From Megamerina dolium (taxonomy: Eukaryota; Arthropoda; Insecta; Diptera; Megamerinidae): DNA of 64,000 nt. The translations under genes and the position numbers were made by a program. The DNA is taken from assembly GCA_963854835.1 (NCBI GenBank), contig OY978525.1:70655254-70719253 (forward strand), in the 5' to 3' direction. The notes under the pieces are model-generated. The model had not been told where the DNA came from and did no database searches. It saw nothing but the letters and a program-made list of their open reading frames with translations. Positions within the stretch are counted from its first letter, which is position 1. The number at the start of each line of letters is the position of its first letter. This document shows, piece by piece, positions 21,579 to 38,312 of the stretch.

Positions 21579-22650
21579 ATGTGACTATCACAAAATCTAA
21601 TGAGAGATCAACTATCTGTGAATTCATCTTCGAAGCAGATAATCTGGTGCAGTTCTGCACAAAGTTCTCATCAATTCCTGTTGAGGAATTAACTCCTTCT
21701 CTCCTGAAGGCCAAGCTAGAAGATCTTTCCAGCTATTATATGGATGTGAAATCTGCTTATAGAAAAGTTGTTCTAGCCGATGATGAGTAGTCCACTAATG
21801 CAACAGAGCAGGCAAATAATTCCGTTATTTGCATGACCATGTGATACCGAAATATTTCTCGATGGCTATGGAGAATGGACGTCCTTCCTAAACTCTCTTC
21901 TGCCCAAAAGTTGTATCATCTCCCACACAAAACTGCCGGAAAAGCTACAGCCATCGTGAAGCAATAAGCGCTCAGTAATGAAAACTTTGTTTTATAGCCT
22001 AGACAGACGGAAGCCTAATTCCGGATTACCGGCGCACTTAATCCAATAAAAAATTTACCTGACAGACGGCAGTATTGCGGATTAACTAAACGGCTGATTG
22101 CTGTTTTATTAGGTCTGCTCACTTACATTACTATCACTATCAATTACTGTCATCTATCACTCTCGATATGAGAAAATCTACAAGAAGTACGTGAACTGAA
22201 AACTATCAGAAACTTGTAAATTGACATTGACACCGTTCATAATTGACAGCTGGATTTATTTGTTCGCCAACACTTTTCATGTTGAAAACTGAAAGTTTTT
22301 CGTTAGCGAACACACCTAATATTTTGTAAAATGGATGGAGAAAAATTCACAATAGACAATTTTCAGCAGTGTTGCTATCGCAAATTGCCCTAATCCTCTT
22401 TTATTTTGAGAATTAACTCATAGAGTTTATGCGGATTATCTGAAGTTAATGCCCGAGTTAATTCGAATTAACTCGGTAATCCGGAATTAGGCTGCTGTCT
22501 GTCTAGGCTATTAGAATGGAATGCGCTCAAATCCCGTTTTGAAAACAAGTGCATTATTGTTGATAAACAAATAAAAGCTTTATTGAATCTCCCTCAAGTA
22601 AGACGTGCTGGAAGGCAAATGGAAGTCATTTCGAATAAGTTGTTCTAAGA
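21579..22650 (+). pseudogene. BEL/Pao gag remnant (DUF1759-like)
   Basis: The first part (21581-21790) reads LTPSLLKAKLEDLSSYY and YMDVKSAYRKVVL, like the coiled N-terminus of BEL gag proteins. After a stop comes a segment like the conserved BEL block: LSSAQKLYHL, then KATAIVKQ, then LSNENF at 21985. A MITE at 21995-22510 cuts the frame; on its far side the block resumes with WNALKSRFENKC and DKQIKALLNLP. Protease, RT and integrase are not present nearby. No plausible ATG was found, so the 5' end is open. The family call rests on these block patterns and was not searched. Confidence 0.65.
21995..22510. mobile_element. PIF/Harbinger-like MITE
   Basis: The 516-bp element starts TAGCCTAGACAGAC and ends with its inverse; the ends continue with shared GCCTAATTCCGGATTACCG, so the TIRs are about 35 bp. 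It is flanked by TTA (21992-21994 and 22511-22513). Removing it and one TTA restores the gag frame. A TTA duplication is the hallmark of PIF/Harbinger elements. No transposase is encoded. Confidence 0.85.
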
Positions 22651-23060
22651 TTTGTAGCCATTGAATAACCCAATAAAAAGGAAAAAAAGATTTGAAAAAT
22701 ATTAATTCGTTTTTATTTGGCGTCGAGTTTTGTGTGTACCAAAATTTATGACATGTCTAGGTGTATATATTGTATATATACAATGTACACTTAGCAGAAA
22801 AAGTGTACATATAAGAAGTAAACAATTCTTCGATGCACTAAATACCAATAAGGAAACAATTTTTCTCAAAATAAATTAATTTTTATTTAAAAGTTAGAGT
22901 ATTATGTTTACTTTAAGCCCAAATACATTAAATTATAACGTACAGAAAAATTATGAGAAATAGAAGAATTCAAAAGCACCTGTTAATTGGTCAGAAAAAG
23001 TCTACGTACAAAGATAAGATTATATGATAAATTATTGTTTTTTGTGGGTTTTTGAAAAGA
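22651..23060. other. AT-rich stretch, possibly the end of a Tc1-like remnant
   Basis: No frame is recognised. A short inverted motif (TGTACACTT...AAGTGTACA, 22782-22809) may be a worn terminal repeat of the Tc1-like piece that follows. Confidence 0.35.
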
Positions 23061-23139
23061 TTAGTAGCTGGTTGGGTAGCCTTTCCGTTTTAGGACTTCT
23101 TGCAATCGGTTTGGCATAGACCTGACTAACTTGGAAGTG
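23061..23139 (-). pseudogene. Tc1-like transposase C-terminus
   Basis: The minus strand reads SMPNRLQEVLKRKGYPTSY then TAA, the usual last residues of Tc1-type transposases (a Ser-Met-Pro-x-Arg motif followed by a short basic helix). The rest of the protein is not recognisable. Only this end is supported. Confidence 0.55.
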
Positions 23140-23521
23140 TCCTCCGTTAATTTTACATTAATTTGTTTTTAATTTTTGACGTCAGAGTGGAGTCCACGAA
23201 AAAAAGATGAGTTGGTTCGGGGAAGCACACAGCCTTCCGAAGTCATCTGAAATAAAAAATTCAAAAAGATTATTTAATGAACTAACCTGTAATATACATT
23301 AAAAAACAAAAACAAAATGACGGACTTGTGAAAAAAGTTCTCAAAATCTAATTTTTTTTCTTGATAAATTGTTTAAATAAAATAGTTTATTATTAAAATA
23401 TTAAATGTTTTAAAGGTTCCGTATTTAGATATGTGTGTTTAAAATACTTGTAACGGGTAAAATTTTTAGCCAAATCGGTTTAATAGTTTTGAGTCAATGC
23501 TTCCCCGAAATTTCGAAAACA
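23140..23521. other. No recognised feature
   Basis: AT-rich sequence up to the left LTR of element D. Confidence 0.5.
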
Positions 23522-24205
23522 TGTGCTGCGAGCCAAAATATGAAATATGCACATATGCATTTTTGACTCGCGACATATTTCCCGAAATTGTGAACTACAT
23601 ATTTGTGCATACACATACCAACATTGCTCGAAGTTGTGATATACACAATCCATACTAATAATTGTGGAATGTCAAAACATTGCGCCAACTGAGTTGCAGT
23701 TGGGTGTGAAAATGCTGACAAAGCACTTTCCCACACAATTCGTAATTCTGCACTTACGTAAGCATACCTGTGTGAGCATACATGATAACTAAAATCACGC
23801 GGACTACTCATGTGTGTGAATATCAAAAAGTTGCTTTCTCACGTGTGAATATATTATTGTATGTTATATGTTGGTATGTGGGTAGTGTTAGAAAAATGGC
23901 ATATAAGCTGCCAGCTTACCGAAGGCAGTGGCTTTTTAGTTGTAAGTCTTACACCGAAGTGTTAGCGTTTAAGAAATTGTGAAATACTGCGATCCTTACG
24001 AGGCCTTCCAGTATTAGTGTAAAAGTGCAAAATCTAAAGTAACACTAGCAATAAAACAAATACCCAAAGCCGCAAGTATCATTGATAAAATTTTATTTCA
24101 GCTAACCAGTGTGATAGATTCGAAGGATATTTAGGAACTTAGGTCTAGGTGCTAATCTTTCGCGTTAGGTACTTAGTGAGTGTTGTGGAAAAATAGTACA
24201 CAACA
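23522..24205 (+). repeat. 5' LTR of element D
   Basis: A 684-bp LTR from TGTGCTGCGAGCC to GTACACAACA. Its first ~130 bases match 31875-32005. It contains TATAAG near 23903 and lies 3 bases before the primer site. Confidence 0.88.
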
Positions 24206-24208
24206 TTT

Positions 24209-24226
24209 TGGCGCAGCCGGTAGGAT
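24209..24226 (+). other. Primer-binding site of element D (serine tRNA)
   Basis: TGGCGCAGCCGGTAGGAT is, by my recollection, complementary to the 3' end of a serine tRNA of the TGA type, as used by 17.6-like elements. It is a different serine isoacceptor from that of element B. Confidence 0.72.
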
Positions 24227-24322
24227 ACTGCCAAATATCGTGTATATACAAGATGTTTTACGTTCAACATTTAACGCAGTACCGGATCTAATTCTAATGT
24301 GTGGTTGCTTTTTTGGGGTCAA

Positions 24323-25945
24323 ATGGAGAAGAAATCCTACGAATTATTAGCAGGAGAGCTAGACGTTTCAATAACCAAGTCAATCGACTACATGTGGAGC
24401 TTGATTAAGCAACACAGCACATATGACCAATTCCAGTTCATAAAATCAAAGGTGCATCACGGAAAGGTACTAACTACAATACAAGAATTAGACGCCATGT
24501 TATCCGACCTAAACGATCTATTGAAGAGCCAGGCAGAAGCAGCCTTAAAACAAAAGGACGATTTAGAGGCAGCTGAGGTACAGGGCTCTACGAACTCAGA
24601 TCGCAAAACAGGGATCCGACGCGGAACAGCTAGAAGTAGAGATTACTAAGACTCTTAATAGAAATAAGGAATTAGAAGATTTACTAAAAGAAAAGGGCAT
24701 TTCAGAAGAATTTATAGAGAAAAGGCTTAGAACCTCGGTTGACTCTGAGCAGCTAAGTGCACTCCAGGCAGAAGAGAGGAATATCGAAAGAGAACACTGC
24801 CTAGCAAGGAAAACACCTCATCGTTGCCGTACACCAGTACAAAAAACACAACCAGAAGTACAACCCGAATTAAAGCTAAGAATGCGTATTGACGAAATTG
24901 CACAGACCGTCAATAGACTAGTCCCAGTACTCACTGGAGCGGAGTCTAAAGATTTGAGGAGCGAAGTACACCAGTTCATTTCTGGGTGCGAATTAGCAAG
25001 AAAAGCCATAAAATCCGACGAGTTGGAAGATTTCGTAGCTTGTATAAAACAGCGACTATATGGTGACGCTTATAACTTGGTGCTAAGTAAGAAGTTCGCT
25101 AATATGAGGAATCGTATACACTTCTGTGAAACACATATTTGAAGACCGTTGGCCTGGAACCGCTCACGCACCAAATACAAGTCGCACGCCAACTACCTCA
25201 GGAGGTTATATGTGTTTTTGCAAGGAGATTAGGTGATTTACAATCCACGGCGATACAATGTATTAAGAATAGATATGGTGGGATCGGAGACCAAGCGTTG
25301 TTAAAAGAGCTAGAGGGGTATGCGAAGACATCTTTTATATCAGGCCTTCAAGATCCATTGTTAAAAACTCATATGCTAGGTAAGACGGGCACGTTAGAAT
25401 AATTAGTAGAGGAGGCCGTAAACACGGGTATTCTGCTCGAAAGAGGACAGCGATTCAATCAGTTTAATATGGGAGCACTATATTCAAACGACGTTCACCA
25501 GACTGCGGCCAGTAATAAAATGGCATTTCACCAGAACAGAAATGACAAAATGCCATTCGGAATGAACAAATACCAAAATAATAACGTAAGACCCCAAAAT
25601 AGCCAAAGGAAAGTTCCTACCTGCTCCTTCTGCGACAAAAAAGGGCACACCAGAGACGACTGTTTTAAGAGTAAAAATATGCCCTATTGTATAAAGTGTA
25701 AAAAATACGGACATGAGTTCAGTTTGTCATGCACACCTTTTAGCAACAACAGGTCACAAGAAAAAAGCAATCAAACACCTGCACCTACTAAGGGAGGTCA
25801 AGAAAGCAAAGGCCCTAATCGCGGAAATTCGGAGACCAAATGTTTTTTCTGTAAGATGCCGGGACACAGGATCGCCAACTGTTATAAACGCAAAGAATTG
25901 GAAAAAACCCAGGGAAACTACGGGGAGCCCAGGTACGGCCAATAA
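24323..25945 (+). pseudogene. Element D gag
   Basis: The ATG at 24323 (MEKKSYELLAGELD) is the first usable start after the primer site. A helical N-terminus with Glu/Ala/Lys-rich coiled-coil character follows; a frameshift near 24580 and others near 25110-25140 break it. The capsid part lies in 24882-25142 and 25139-25402 (FARRLGDLQSTAIQC), ended by a TAA at 25400-25402. The last part (25469-25945) has three CCHC-type knuckles: CSFCDKKGHTRDDC, CIKCKKYGHEFSLSC and CFFCKMPGHRIANC. Three knuckles are unusual for an insect Ty3 gag. It would package the element RNA. Confidence 0.83.
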
Positions 25946-25986
25946 ACCGGGAACCCCAAAATTTTGCTAAAAGTAGGCCAGTTGAA

Positions 25987-26825
25987 ATGGAAAGTGTCAG
26001 TCATGCGTCCTTTGAGGTTGTTGACACACCCTCCAAGTTAGATAGCAAGATGGCGGAAGTTGGTAGTCAAGCCTCCAGGGGGATTGTTGAACCATCTTTC
26101 CCATCCAGTAATATCAAACATGGCTACTGTTTGGGAGTCTCTGATGTAGATGATGTGTTCATTGAGTTTCCGTGTGAGGAAGCAAAAAATGGAAAACTTA
26201 TTTTACTTGTAGGCTCTGGGGCAGATACCAGTTTAATAAAGTCATCAGTAATTAATGAATCTGTTAGCAAGAAGCGACATTTAAGGAAAAATCTTAGTGG
26301 TGCATTCGGAGGACAGCATTGATTTTAGAACTACACTTAATCTCTGAAGAGAGAGGGATACCTGCTGATGGTATCCTAGGTAGAGACAATTTATGGAACC
26401 GATCGGTTATAAATACTATGAAAAAGAAGCTGATTTTCTTCGGTGAACGAAAACAGCAGTTGATGACTTTACCTCTCAAACCGTTGTACGAGGGTAATAG
26501 AATACTACACACCAGTGAGGTTGTAGTACCTGGGAGAACTATGAAGGTAGTCCCTATTAAAGTAAATACGAATTTCGAAACAATTATAGTAGAGAAACAG
26601 GAAGTATCTCCTGGAATATATTTAGGTGAGACACTGGGCAGTGTGACGGACAACACAGTTTATGTCCCAATAATCAATACTAATATAGATTCATATATTG
26701 TAAATAATAAGCTTAAAATCAATATAATTAAATTTAATCATTTAGAACACGAAGAATTTGACATAGCTCATAAAATAAATAACATTAAGGAAACTGATAG
26801 CCAAAAAGGGTTTCCAAAATATTAG
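25987..26825 (+). pseudogene. Element D protease, active-site Asp replaced
   Basis: The frame 25987-26322 leads to LLVGSGADTSLIK at about 26208-26245. In this motif the residue before Ser-Gly-Ala should be Asp; here the codon reads GGC (Gly), one base from GAC. The flap and C-terminal part continue in 26319-26825 after a frame change (GIPADGILGRD). The frame ends at TAG. Without the catalytic Asp the protease would be dead even if translated. Confidence 0.8.
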
Positions 26826-28166
26826 AAACAATTAAGCTAGACGAAAACTTAAACATTGAGGAAAAGGGATCCTTAGATGGAATACTTAAGTCATTCCACG
26901 ATTTATTTTTCTTGGAAGGCGACAAACTGTCTCACACCACAGGTATAAAACACACAATACCAGTAAAAGCAGACCAGGAGCCAATCAACCAAAGACAGTA
27001 CAGGCTACCAGAAGCGCATAAGGAAAAAATCAATAAGCAAGTAAAGAAAATATTGGAAGACGAAATAATTATTCCCAGCTCATCGCCCTGGAATTCTCCC
27101 ATAAATTTGGTGCCAAAGAAAGCGGGAGAAGATGGTAAAAGAAAATGGAAGCCAGTAGTAGATTTCAGGAAATTAAACGACGCCACCATTTAACAAGTTT
27201 TTCCCATTCCCTGCATCGATGAAATATTAGACCAGTTAGGTCATTGTAGATATTTCACTACTCTTGATTTGGCCAGTGGGTATCATCAAGTCTTATTGAG
27301 TGTATCAGACAAAGAAAAAACAGCTTTTAGTACAGGTGTTGGGCACTATGAATTTAACAGAATGCCTTTCTGCTTAACAGGAGCCCCTGAAACCTTTCAA
27401 CGACTAATGAACCATGTACTAACAGGACTTCAAGGTATAGATTGTTTTGTCTACTTGGATGACATCATCGTCTATGGTCGGAGCTTGGCACAACATGAGT
27501 CGCGTTTACGAAGAGTAATTGTACTTTTAAGTAAATATAAATGGAAGTTAAATACAGAAAGGTGACAGTTTCTATGAAAAGAGATAATTTACCTAGCGTT
27601 ACCAGACCCTGGTAAGGTGGAATGTGTTAAAAATATTCCTGTGCCAAGAAATAAGAAAGATGTTCAGGCATTTCTAGGTTTAGTCAATTATTACCGAAAA
27701 TTTGTTGTTTGTTATGGCTAGTATGGCACTGCCAATCAACAAACTACTCAGAAAAGACACGAAATTTGAATGGACAGAAAAATGTCAGAACGCTTTTGAA
27801 GATTTGAAGCAAGCAATTTGCTCTCCGCCAATTTTAGCCTACCCAGATTATTCTAAACCTTTTGTGTTAACAACAGATGCCAGCAACGAGGCTGTAGGTG
27901 CAATTCTATCGCAAGGTGAAATTGGAAAAGATAGACCAATAGTCTTTTCGAGCAGGGCGCCCAGTGATACTGAAAAAAGGTATTCTACCATCGAAAGGGA
28001 ATTCCTGGCCATCGTGTGGGCTGTGAAGAATTATCGAGCTTATCTACTCGGTAGATAGTTCAAAATCTACACCGACCACCAGCCACTACGAGGAATTGAA
28101 ACCTAAAGGATCAGACATCACGTTTAGCACATTTCAGGCACAAATTATCTGAATTTTATTTTGAAA
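26826..28166 (+). pseudogene. Element D reverse transcriptase and RNase H
   Basis: RT starts near 26912 (HTIPVKADQEPINQRQYR), with SSPWNSPINLVPKK and VVDFRKLND; a TAA at 27190-27192 interrupts. The palm continues in 27269-27565 with MASGYHQV (block with Asp), FNRMPF and YLDDIIVYG, the active site. After stops near 27560-27700 RNase H follows in 27702-28058: TTDASNEAVGAIL (Asp), TIEREFLAIVWAVKNYR (Glu), then a broken TDHQPL near 28070. All RT blocks are visible but at least four stops or shifts are present. Confidence 0.86.
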
Positions 28167-28192
28167 TAATTTATAAACCAGGCAAACGGAAC

Positions 28193-29289
28193 TTGAACGC
28201 GGATGCGCTCAGTAGAGTTCCACAACCCAATCAGGAGTCAACAATGGTTGTGACTCGTTCTATGGCGAGGAATAAAGTCGACGAAACCGAAAGCCAAGAA
28301 GAGCCTGATGAAAGCTCTGATGACGAATTAGATCTAGATGAAAATGCAGAAAACCAGGAGAACAAGAATGCGGAACTTCTCACTGATGAAAAGGATACAT
28401 TGACGATACTTCGCAACTTCCACGATTCACCATTAGGAGGGCATCAGGGTGCTTTGAAAACTTATTTCAGGATTAGAAGACAATACAGGTGGAAAGGTAT
28501 GCGAAGCCAGATTAAAGAATATGTTAAAAATTGTAAAAAATGTCAAACGAACAAGAGCTCGAGGCTCACGAAAATGCCAATGATATTAACCGCTACACCA
28601 TCTAAGCCATTTGAAAAAGTTTATATGGATATGGTAGGAATTCTCCCAGAAACCACATCGGGAAATAAGTACATTCTTACCTTTCAAGATGATTTTTCAA
28701 AATCATCAAAAGCTTTTTACAACGAAGTTATTACACGCTACAACTTACCAAAAATATTAGTAACAGATAATGGTACAAATTTTACATCAAAATTGTTCTC
28801 AGATACACGCAAGATGCTAGGTGTTAAAAAATTACATATTCTCTAGAAAGAAGTCATAGACCCTTAGCGGAATATCTTAGGAGTTTCGTTAAAGAAGATG
28901 GGTCAAATTGGGACCAGTGATTAGCATCAGCGATGCACGTACACAATAACACCATACATACTTCGACAAAACGTACACCATTCAGTTTCAATATCGATAT
29001 GCCGACAAACCAAAAAACAAAAAGATCACCTCTGTACAATACAGATGATCAAAATAAAGTATTAAAATACCAACTACAAAAGTCATACGAGTTAGTAAGG
29101 GAAAATCAGGAAAAAGGGATCCACCCTATAATTTTTAAAATAGGTGATAAAGTATTACTGAGAAATCAGAGTAGGAAAAATAAATTTAGTCCCATCTGGA
29201 CTGGACCATACGAAGTGATACATATGGATAGTCCAGTAACTACGACTATTAAAATCGGACAAAGTGGTAAAAGTACCATAACAACTTAG
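28193..29289 (+). pseudogene. Element D integrase
   Basis: Frame 28193-28846 begins with the RNase H-integrase linker (ADALSRVP), an acidic stretch, the HHCC zinc domain (FHDSPLGGHQG and CKKCQ) and the core YMDMVG (first Asp) and VTDNGTNF (second Asp). The loop between the two Asp motifs is shorter than usual. A deletion and frameshift near 28846 remove residues before the Glu motif, which survives as LERSHRPLAEYL in another frame. A TGA at about 28918 follows. The C-terminus continues in 28933-29289 (KIGDKVLLRNQSRKNKF, WTGPYEV). Confidence 0.84.
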
Positions 29290-31874
<2,585 letters not shown>

Positions 31875-32005
31875 TGTTGCGAGCCAAAATATGAAATATG
31901 CACATATGCATATTTTGACTCGCGACATATTTCCCGAAATTGTGAACTACATATTTGTGCATACACATACCAACATTGATCGAAGTTGTGATATACACAA
32001 TCCAT
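31875..32005 (+). repeat. 3' LTR of element D, truncated
   Basis: The first 131 bp match the 5' LTR from its start, then the similarity stops abruptly at 32005. About 550 bp of LTR, including the end with any target duplication, are missing. Confidence 0.88.
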
Positions 32006-32437
32006 TTTTTGAACCCGTCACACCGGACTACTACCTTAAAGGAAGTACCGCAGATACAGAAAGTAAATATATGTATCGTCAGCCTTCCATCTGTTCGTCA
32101 CCTGGCTGATATGCACGGGAATTTTAAGAAATATTTAGATATTTGAACAATAGATATCATGATTAGATGGTATTGGTAATGAGCATAATCGGTCAACTGC
32201 CACGAGCACACCGAGTACAAGTACTGAACATGAACTTTTTTTTGCACATCTGAATTTAATATTAATGAAGAATATGAAGAGATATGATTTGAGAGAATAT
32301 GATTTGTAAGATGTTTTGTACATTGTATAATGGAATTTTTAGTACAAAATTGCTCAATTTCTACATGTTTTTGGAATTTATAAGAAGTTCTAAGATATTA
32401 GGGTAACAATCATGTTGATTTAGAATAACTTTTATAA
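32006..32437. other. No recognised feature
   Basis: AT-rich sequence between the broken LTR and a mariner derivative. Confidence 0.5.
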
Positions 32438-32439
32438 TA

Positions 32440-33050
32440 ACAGGCTAAAAAGTTCTGAGGCTCACACATAGGTGGTGTAACTAGAATTACATCCGTATGA
32501 TATTTTGTTAGTACCAACCTTCAAATGATACGTTTATATATTTTATAGCTGTCGGACAATGGGTCGTGAAATACAGCATTGTGAGTGAAGCAACTTTTGT
32601 TATTGTAAAGAAAAGTGAATAAAAAAGAATTTCATGTGTGAATGAAGCATTGCTATTGAGCGGAAAAAAATATTGTTGAATATAAGGCTTGGCTTGATAA
32701 ACATTATTCGGACTCTGCTCCAGGAAAAGCATGTATGAATTAGGCTACCAATTACTTCCTCATTCTCCATCCCGTATTGTCCAGATCTGGCCAATAGTGA
32801 CTTTTTCCTTTTTTCAGACCTCAAAGGAATGCTCGTTGGAAAGAAATTCAGCACTGATGAAGAGGTAATCGCCGAAACGGAGGCCTATTTTGAAGCTAAA
32901 GAGAAATCGTACTACAAAAATGATATCGAAAATGATATGTCCGCTATCATCATTATATCGCTCTCGAAGGCAACTCCATTGAATAATAAAATCGAATTAT
33001 ACTAAGAAAAGATGTACTATGTCAGCCTACGAACTTTTCGGCCCAACTGT
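32440..33050 (+). mobile_element. mariner deletion derivative (611 bp)
   Basis: The ends read ACAGGCTAAAAAGTTC at the left and, inverted, ACAGTTGGGCCGAAAAGTTC at the right, each flanked by TA (32438-32439 and 33051-33052). The C-terminal part of a DD34D mariner transposase is visible at about 32760-33000: PDLANSDFFLFSDLK holds the third Asp, followed by KKFSTDEEVIAETEAYF. The N-terminal half is deleted. Confidence 0.82.
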
Positions 33051-33052
33051 TA

Positions 33053-35483
<2,431 letters not shown>

Positions 35484-35723
35484 CTGCTTATAGTCGTCTA
35501 GCGACTACTGCCCACTCGACTACAAGAGCACTCTTTCGGATAGCAAGCTATTCGAACTGGCCGATTCCAAAAATTCGCAATGATCGTTTCAACAGTATGT
35601 CGGGTTACGACTTACTCGACCAATCTCGAGCAATCTATTACAAAAATGTTTAAATAGAAGCTGAGCAACACAGAAGTTGAAGAGCTTAGCCCTCGAGAAT
35701 ATTGTTTAATGTAGGTTCAGGCA

Positions 35724-36591
35724 AAGGGTTTTCCATTAGGGACATAATAATTTTATCTATTAATAAAACACAGAAATATTTGAGATATTGTTCAAATTTA
35801 TTGTGGATATATTGCAAGCATTACATTTTATGAATGAAATTCGATTTCGGTCATATGACCACCATGAGCCCGTTTACAGCGGTCGATTCCTTGGACCCAA
35901 TTTTCCACCACTCTAGCACACATTTCGACCGGAACGTTGGCAATTTCACTTTGGATCTTGTCATTGAGCTCGTCTAAAGTTGCTGGCTTCTTGGCGTAGA
36001 CCAGTGACTTGATAAAGCCCCATAAAGAGAAATCCAATGGTGTTAGATCGCATGAACGAGGTGGTCATTCGACCGGACCATTTCTCGAGATAACACGTTC
36101 GCAGAATTTGCCTTGCAATAAATCGATTGTGACGTGAGCTGTGTGGCTAGTGGCACGTCTTGTTGAAACCACATATCGCTGTTGTCAAGTTCATCCAATT
36201 CTGGCCACAAATAGTCTTCCAACATAGCACGATAGCGGTAACATGAAGGTCGTTTTCATCTACGAAAAAATACCGCCCAATCACACCTCGGCATGTAAAC
36301 CGCACCAAACAGTAACTTTTTGCGGGTGCAACGGTGTCTCAAGAAGCACTTGTGGGTTTGTTGCTAACCAATAACGCATATTTTGCTTATTGACAAAGCC
36401 ATTGAGCCAGAGCCAACTCAGAATTTCGGTAGTAATTTTTAATCATTTCCAAACGTTGCTGACTCGTGAACTTTACCATGATGAAAATGTTGACTTTAAC
36501 TAACGTTTTGACATTGACAGTTGATTAAAAAAGTTTAAGGGTGCGTTCATATAAAGATACGAAATTGTTATGTCCCTAATGGAAAACCCTT
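35724..36591 (-). mobile_element. DD41D mariner, copy 2 (left arm)
   Basis: The ends read AAGGGTTTTCCATTAGGGAC, inverted at both sides. The outer duplication is TA at 36592-36593 but CA at 35722-35723; the right-arm copy has the matching TG, so the change predates the palindrome. It is 868 bp long. Compared with the right-arm copy it lacks about 49 bp. Confidence 0.9.
35828..36479 (-). pseudogene. DD41D mariner transposase, broken (left arm)
   Basis: ATG at 36477-36479 begins a short N-terminal helix that is cut by a large deletion removing most of the DNA-binding half and, in this copy, the first catalytic Asp motif. The later part shows WFQQD (second Asp, in frame 36043-36225) and a third region ending LWGFIKSLVYAKKP, with one or more frameshifts between. 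The C-terminus GGHMTEIEFHS ends in TAA at 35828-35830. Confidence 0.82.
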
Positions 36592-37348
36592 TATATGCAT
36601 ATCAAACATTATGCATATAGATATATTGTATCACCACTAGCAGGTTCTTATAAACAGCAACAACACAACAGGAGCATCGAAGGAACAAGCATCATTGATG
36701 ATCATTTTATTGCGATGGAATTAAAATTATTAAATACCGGATGGAAATCCAATTAAGAGACATAAAGATAGGCGGTCAAAATGCAGATACAGCAACCGTG
36801 GACGGGCGATGTAAAAGCTATTAATTCTAAGGGTGTGAGAAATTTTAAAAAATATACCATAAAGACACAAATTGATCATTATGGGTTTATATAAAATTTT
36901 AGATTTTCACATAATCATGTATGCGTAAGCGTACATTTTCACCAAACCTAATATTCGAACAATAATAATAATCGATATATGAAAACCAAAGGTATATCGC
37001 TCTTGTATTGGGTTGCAATTAACAACAATAAAAGGAACAAGAGCAATAACATTAATATTAACCAAAATTTTATAACTGCAAGCCATTTTTTAATATTTCC
37101 TGTATGCGCATTTGTTTGAGAATCAATTACCCTGATCATATCATTACGCGGACGCGGTTACAAAAAACATAACATCGTCATGTAAAATGATCAGCATTTT
37201 CGAAGTACAATTATTCCCTCCAACTTCTACTTATCAGTTACAGTTATTGTTGTTATTGTTGTTATTGTTGAAACATCGATATTTTTAAAAGAGAAGCAAC
37301 AATGAAAAATTGTTAAGCTTACGCTTATATATTGAGAGAGAAGATATG
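36592..37348. other. Palindrome arm sequence without recognised gene
   Basis: AT-rich sequence shared with 46223-47348 of the right arm. It contains the empty target TAATATTCGAACAATA (36949-36964) that is filled by a SINE in the other arm. Confidence 0.7.
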
Positions 37349-37353
37349 GTTTC

Positions 37354-37725
37354 TATTGTAAATTAAGAAAAATAGAAACACGTCTTGCTACTTTGATGAT
37401 ATAGTTAGAGTATATTATTGGAACAAATGCAGAATACGGACTCAGAAGGAAAAAAAAAATAAAAAATTGCCTCGGATAGAGCTTCGTGAATATAAAAAGT
37501 AAAAAATTTGTCTCTGCAAATGCCCATACAAGGCGTGGCTCAAGGTCAAAGTTCAAAATTGAGGTCGAGATTATTCGATAGAGACGCAATTTTTTTCTAT
37601 AATATGGGTATCAAAACACAGTCTGAGTCCGTATTCTGCACTTTGCCATATTATTATAGTGATCAGCTTTTGACAACCGATATACATTGTAGCTCTTATC
37701 GATATCGATTACAATATTTACAACA
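37354..37725 (-). repeat. 3' LTR of copia E, with MITE inserted
   Basis: Without the MITE and one 8-bp duplication the LTR is 136 bp, against 137 bp for the other LTR. Next to it inward a short purine stretch (minus strand GTGAGGG) may be the polypurine tract. Confidence 0.9.
37420..37647. mobile_element. hAT-like MITE
   Basis: A 228-bp insert is present in one LTR of copia E and absent from the other. It is flanked by the 8-bp duplication ATATTATT (37412-37419 and 37648-37655). The ends carry inverted copies of GCAGAATACGGACTCAG a few bases in from the tips. An 8-bp duplication is typical of hAT elements. There is no coding capacity. Confidence 0.88.
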
Positions 37726-37937
37726 CCCTCACTAGAGCTTCAATTTACTTTTCAAAAGTGATACTATTTTAAAATTCATTTTAAGTAATTATAATTATAT
37801 ACGAGTACATAAGCCACTCTAATTCAAAAGTTCTATCGAAATACAATTCAAAATATATGCTGGAATGTTTATAGAAAGATGGCCAAAAAAAACTGAACTT
37901 AATTTAAAGATTAGGATAAACCATATTGGTCAATAAA

Positions 37938-38295
37938 AAAATAAATAAATATGTGGCACTTAAAGCCCCAGAGGGCTCATTGGCCGAGCTTCTCTTCCAT
38001 TACTGTTGTGCGTCTTAAATTTGGACAGTATTAGAAGGGACCTACTTATTTTAGCCGGTTCCGAACGGCAGAACACTTGTGACATCACTTTTTCTGAGCT
38101 TTGTCACAGAATTCTTTTAGAAGCTTTTTCATGGCAAGTTGTTACTGTCGGAAGAATTGCCAATTGCTTGCCGACAGGTGGGTACCATTCGAAAGAAAAA
38201 TCTTATCGATATTAAATTTGTTATGCATCAGCCGCGGATTGAACCACGACCTACAGGTCAGAAGGAGAACACACTAACCACTGAGCTACGGCACC
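37938..38295 (-). mobile_element. tRNA-derived SINE, copy in copia E
   Basis: A 358-bp full-length copy flanked by the 17-bp duplication CCATATTGGTCAATAAA (37921-37937 and 38296-38312). On the minus strand it starts GGTGCCGTAGCTCAGTGGTTAG (split A box) and has a B box near GGTTCAATCC. It ends in a T-rich tail. It interrupts the last codons of the copia E pol sequence. Confidence 0.9.
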
Positions 38296-38312
38296 CCATA
38301 TTGGTCAATAAA

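Noticed and set aside
24818..25009. Minus-strand frames opposite element D gag
   Set aside because: They are shadows of the gag frame on the other strand.
37421..37735. Overlapping frames of 75-78 codons on both strands
   Set aside because: They cover the MITE and LTR of copia E and have no protein similarity.
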